A stretch of 64,000 nucleotides of DNA, taken from positions 1 to 64,000 of the forward strand of contig CALGNN010000021.1 in assembly GCA_937961455.1 (NCBI GenBank), in the 5' to 3' direction. The notes beneath the pieces were generated by a model. It saw only the letters and a list, made by a program, of their open reading frames with translations, had not been told where the DNA came from and did not search any database. The DNA comes from an uncultured Saprospiraceae bacterium. Lineage in GTDB: Bacteria; Bacteroidota; Bacteroidia; Chitinophagales; Saprospiraceae. This document shows, in pieces, positions 61,725 to 64,000 of the stretch. How positions within the stretch are numbered: position 1 is the first letter of the stretch; each line of letters begins with the position of its first letter. Made by a program: the position numbers and the translations under genes.

Positions 61725-62732
61725 TTAATTGATCAATTTATAAATCATCTCAGCGAACATATCCCTATCGCTCATATTTTTATTTCCTACACCCTTTGAT
61801 TTCAAATCATAATATTTGAGGGTATGAATGGCATTTTTAATTTCTTGCAAGGAGTAATTACGCAGTGCAGATTTATATTCATTTAGAAAGTAGCTGTTGT
61901 TTAAATTTAATGCTTTCATTAAGCTCGCATCAGTTCCATTAGAACTACTCTTTGCCACAAATAACTTACTGTAATAGGAATACAATAAACCAATGATCAT
62001 TTGTATGGGATTGGTACGCATATTGGCGGCCATGTATTGAATGATCTTGGCGATTTGTCCTCTGGATTTTTTTCCCAAAGCTTTTTGCAATTCAAAAACA
62101 TTGTAATCTTTACTAATGCCAATGTTATCCTCAATGTCTTGTTTTTTTACCTCCGCTTTTCCTGCAAGTTGAATGGCTAACTTCCCCATCTCATTGGAAA
62201 TTCTGCTGAGGTCGTTTCCCATATATTCGGCTACAAGTTGAGCTGCATCTAAATCTATCTTAAGGTCTTTTTCGGCCATATATTTTACCACCCAGCTTGG
62301 AACTGCATTTTCCTTCAGTCGTTTGCTTTCAAAAATGACAGATTGCATAGAACGCTTCATGTTTTTAGCAAAATTGGTTCTACCGTCCATTTTTTTGTGT
62401 TTATGGGCAAAAACTAGGATGGTTTGAGGAGCTGGATTGTTGATATAGGAGTCCATATCTGGCAAAGAACGCATGGACTGCGCCTCTTTCACGATGATCA
62501 TCCTGTAAGGCGCCATCATAGGTAATTGAATACAATAATCCGTTAATTGGGAAGCATTGAGGTCTTTCCCATACGTTATAATTTGGTTAAAAGCCTTTTC
62601 AGAGTTGTTTAATACCTTATTTTCAAAATATCTTACAAGCAAATCAATGAAATATTCTTCCTCACCATGCAGGAAATAAATATTTTTAAACTCCTTCTTT
62701 TCTAATTGTAGAACAATATTTTTGTAATCCAA
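61725..62732 (-). CDS. holA: DNA polymerase III, delta subunit, 335 aa
   Basis: The clamp-loader subunit that opens the beta clamp. The N-terminal domain reads IYFLHGEEEYFIDLLVRYF. LVFAHKHKKMDGRTNFAKNMKR and 'LVAEYMGNDLSRISNEMGKLA' (about 170-190) belong to the family. The C-terminal collar domain follows. The length is normal. The start is TTG 62732, since an in-frame stop lies three codons upstream and no ATG is near. It converges with ggt, 3 bases apart. Confidence 0.9.
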   Translation of the reverse strand: MDYKNIVLQLEKKEFKNIYFLHGEEEYFIDLLVRYFENKVLNNSEKAFNQIITYGKDLNASQLTDYCIQLPMMAPYRMIIVKEAQSMRSLPDMDSYINNPAPQTILVFAHKHKKMDGRTNFAKNMKRSMQSVIFESKRLKENAVPSWVVKYMAEKDLKIDLDAAQLVAEYMGNDLSRISNEMGKLAIQLAGKAEVKKQDIEDNIGISKDYNVFELQKALGKKSRGQIAKIIQYMAANMRTNPIQMIIGLLYSYYSKLFVAKSSSNGTDASLMKALNLNNSYFLNEYKSALRNYSLQEIKNAIHTLKYYDLKSKGVGNKNMSDRDMFAEMIYKLIN

Positions 62733-62780
62733 ACCCTTTTAGTATTCGTATTTTATTTTTTATAATATAAATATAAATTA

Positions 62781-63353
62781 ATGTCACGGTTCTTAGTAAT
62801 TTTCTTTTTTGGGATTTTATTTTCTTCAAGCACAGAGGCACAGAGTTCCATAAAATCATACATGGAAACCTTGCATATGGGGCTTCCCATTCATAGTGGT
62901 TTTGATGTGCTCAAGGCCGTCGTATATGAGAAGTATGAAGTCACCAATGTCAACAATGGCCTAACAGGAAGAGCTTCATATGAGAGTCATGAAATTGACT
63001 TTGAGAATTATAAAGTACTCTCCTATCCAGCTGATTATGGAGAAATTGCATTTGCTCAATTTGGTGCGCAAAAAGGTATGGGTTGTTATACAGTGCAAAT
63101 GAAATTAGCCTTTGATGAAAAAGGATTTGTAAAAAGAGACGGGCAATACCTTCAGGTGGATCAAAAGCTCATGCAATTTTCGAATAGAGAAGAAATCCAA
63201 GAGATCAAAGCGCCATTTAGTGAGATTCCCACAACCATTAAGACTTATCATTTCAATGAAGATGGTATTCAATCAAAGCTATATATCACAAAGAGTTATG
63301 AGCCACATTCTGAAGGTTGGTTGATGATGAATTATGAAGTTTGTGTTAATTAG
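62781..63353 (+). CDS. secreted protein of unknown function, 190 aa
   Basis: The signal peptide (MSRFLVIFFFGILFSSSTEAQ) precedes a beta-rich domain of ~165 residues (YSHEIDFENYKVLSYPADYG-like strands; KGMGCYTVQMKLAFD). Two cysteines (in GCYT and near the end, YEVCVN) could form a disulfide. I recognise no family. It starts 48 bases from the divergent holA start, and surE follows. Confidence 0.6.
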   Translation: MSRFLVIFFFGILFSSSTEAQSSIKSYMETLHMGLPIHSGFDVLKAVVYEKYEVTNVNNGLTGRASYESHEIDFENYKVLSYPADYGEIAFAQFGAQKGMGCYTVQMKLAFDEKGFVKRDGQYLQVDQKLMQFSNREEIQEIKAPFSEIPTTIKTYHFNEDGIQSKLYITKSYEPHSEGWLMMNYEVCVN

Positions 63354-63448
63354 AAAATAGCTAATGAACTTCTGGGCTAATCTCCCAATCAAATAAAGGA
63401 TTTCTTCCTGCTAAATATTATCTTTATTCATAATATATAACTTATAAA

Positions 63449-64000
63449 GTGGATAGACCTTTAATTTTAGTTACAAACGATGATGGCATTACTGCCCCAG
63501 GTATCAAAGCATTAGTAGCTGTTGCAAGAGAAATAGGTGAAGTGGTCGTGGTAGCACCAGATTCACCTCAATCAGGAAAAGGACATGCCGTGACTTTGAC
63601 AGATCCTTTAAGGCTGAAGAAACGAAAAGTTTTTGAAGGCATTGAAGCTTATGAATGTACTGGCACACCAGTCGACTGTGTGAAGCTCGCAGTGAATGTA
63701 ATTTTAAAAGATCGAAAGGTCGACCTTTGTGTCTCTGGCATCAATCATGGTGCGAATGATTCTATCAATATACTTTATTCAGGAACCATGTCCGCTGCGA
63801 TGGAAGCCTCTTTGGAAGGTATTGACTCTATAGGCTTTTCCTATTTAGATCACAGCTACAATGCAGACTTTAGTGTTTGTCAAGAGGTCGCGAAAAAGTG
63901 TATGCATTTTGTTTTAGAAAAGGGCATCCAAAATGCTAAATTGATCAACGTCAACATTCCCTTTGTTCCACTTGAAGATTTAAAAGGAATTAAAATCTGT
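63449..64000 (+). CDS. surE: 5'/3'-nucleotidase SurE (3' end beyond window)
   Basis: A GTG at 63449 opens a frame that continues to the end of the window (184 codons). An in-frame stop just upstream leaves no ATG option. The product begins VDRPLILVTNDDGITAPGIKALVAVA, with the metal-binding NDDG. GTPVDCVKLAV, SGINHGANDSINILYSGT (Ser/Asn of the active site) and AAMEA follow, all hallmarks of SurE. It removes phosphate from nucleoside monophosphates. The remainder is outside the window. Confidence 0.95.
   Translation, partial: MDRPLILVTNDDGITAPGIKALVAVAREIGEVVVVAPDSPQSGKGHAVTLTDPLRLKKRKVFEGIEAYECTGTPVDCVKLAVNVILKDRKVDLCVSGINHGANDSINILYSGTMSAAMEASLEGIDSIGFSYLDHSYNADFSVCQEVAKKCMHFVLEKGIQNAKLINVNIPFVPLEDLKGIKIC

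Overview
The window comes from the chromosome of an AT-rich, aerobic member of the Bacteroidota, most likely of the Saprospiria/Saprospiraceae type (inference). The signs are: a very large secreted HYR/dockerin-like protein with a type IX secretion (T9SS) C-terminal sorting domain, a PorV/PorQ-like protein, a TonB-dependent receptor with an N-terminal carboxypeptidase-regulatory-like domain, many lipoproteins with short lipoboxes, an alternative complex III (ACIII) operon running into an aa3-type oxidase operon, and promoters of the Bacteroidota form TTG-N20-TAnnTTTG. I see no insertion sequence, prophage or CRISPR array. This is mostly core chromosome with a few accessory genes.

Layout. 1-1697: the 3' part of a TMTC-like membrane protein with TPRs, plus a 58-aa companion. 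2287-8853: a metal-homeostasis-like island with a PrcB-like lipoprotein, a vanadium-haloperoxidase-type lipoprotein, a DUF4625-type lipoprotein, a Fur-family regulator, a TonB receptor and a small His/Asp-rich lipoprotein. The palindrome AATGCAACA-T-TGTTGCATT and close variants sit on the promoters of three of these genes. 9045-10598: a secreted protein of unknown function. 10729-18546: a redox hub made of a 2-oxoacid:ferredoxin oxidoreductase (korA, korB) with a GltD-like ferredoxin-linked flavoprotein, divergent from the proton-translocating transhydrogenase pntAB. 18594-23490: a two-domain thioredoxin lipoprotein, a small membrane protein, then a glycosyltransferase, a methyltransferase and a flippase for surface glycan. 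23555-27811: the giant T9SS cargo protein. 28482-30817: tRNA-Arg(TCT), ung and small membrane proteins.

30918-47372 (all minus strand) is the centrepiece. It reads actA-actB-actC-actD-actE-actF, then cytochrome c oxidase subunit II, subunit I, heme O synthase, two subunit III genes, subunit IV, a cysteine-free protein in the place where SCO copper chaperones are often found, a DUF420 protein and an 88-aa CPMC protein. Together they would build a quinol -> ACIII -> cytochrome c -> aa3 oxidase -> O2 chain. The subunit II protein carries an OmpA-like peptidoglycan-binding domain fused to its periplasmic C-terminus. That fusion is the most unusual gene architecture in the window. Several proteins of this locus also carry His/Asp-rich tails or insertions.

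47528-64000: housekeeping and envelope genes. These are thyA, an alanine/Na+ symporter, folK, a deoxynucleoside kinase, a DUF5916 outer-membrane protein, sppA, a type II NADH dehydrogenase, a DinB/DUF1572-like protein, a LON-substrate-binding-domain protein, a PorV/PorQ-like protein, gamma-glutamyltransferase, holA, a secreted protein of unknown function and the 5' part of surE. Strong hairpin terminators separate many of the units. Six genes appear to start at TTG or GTG.
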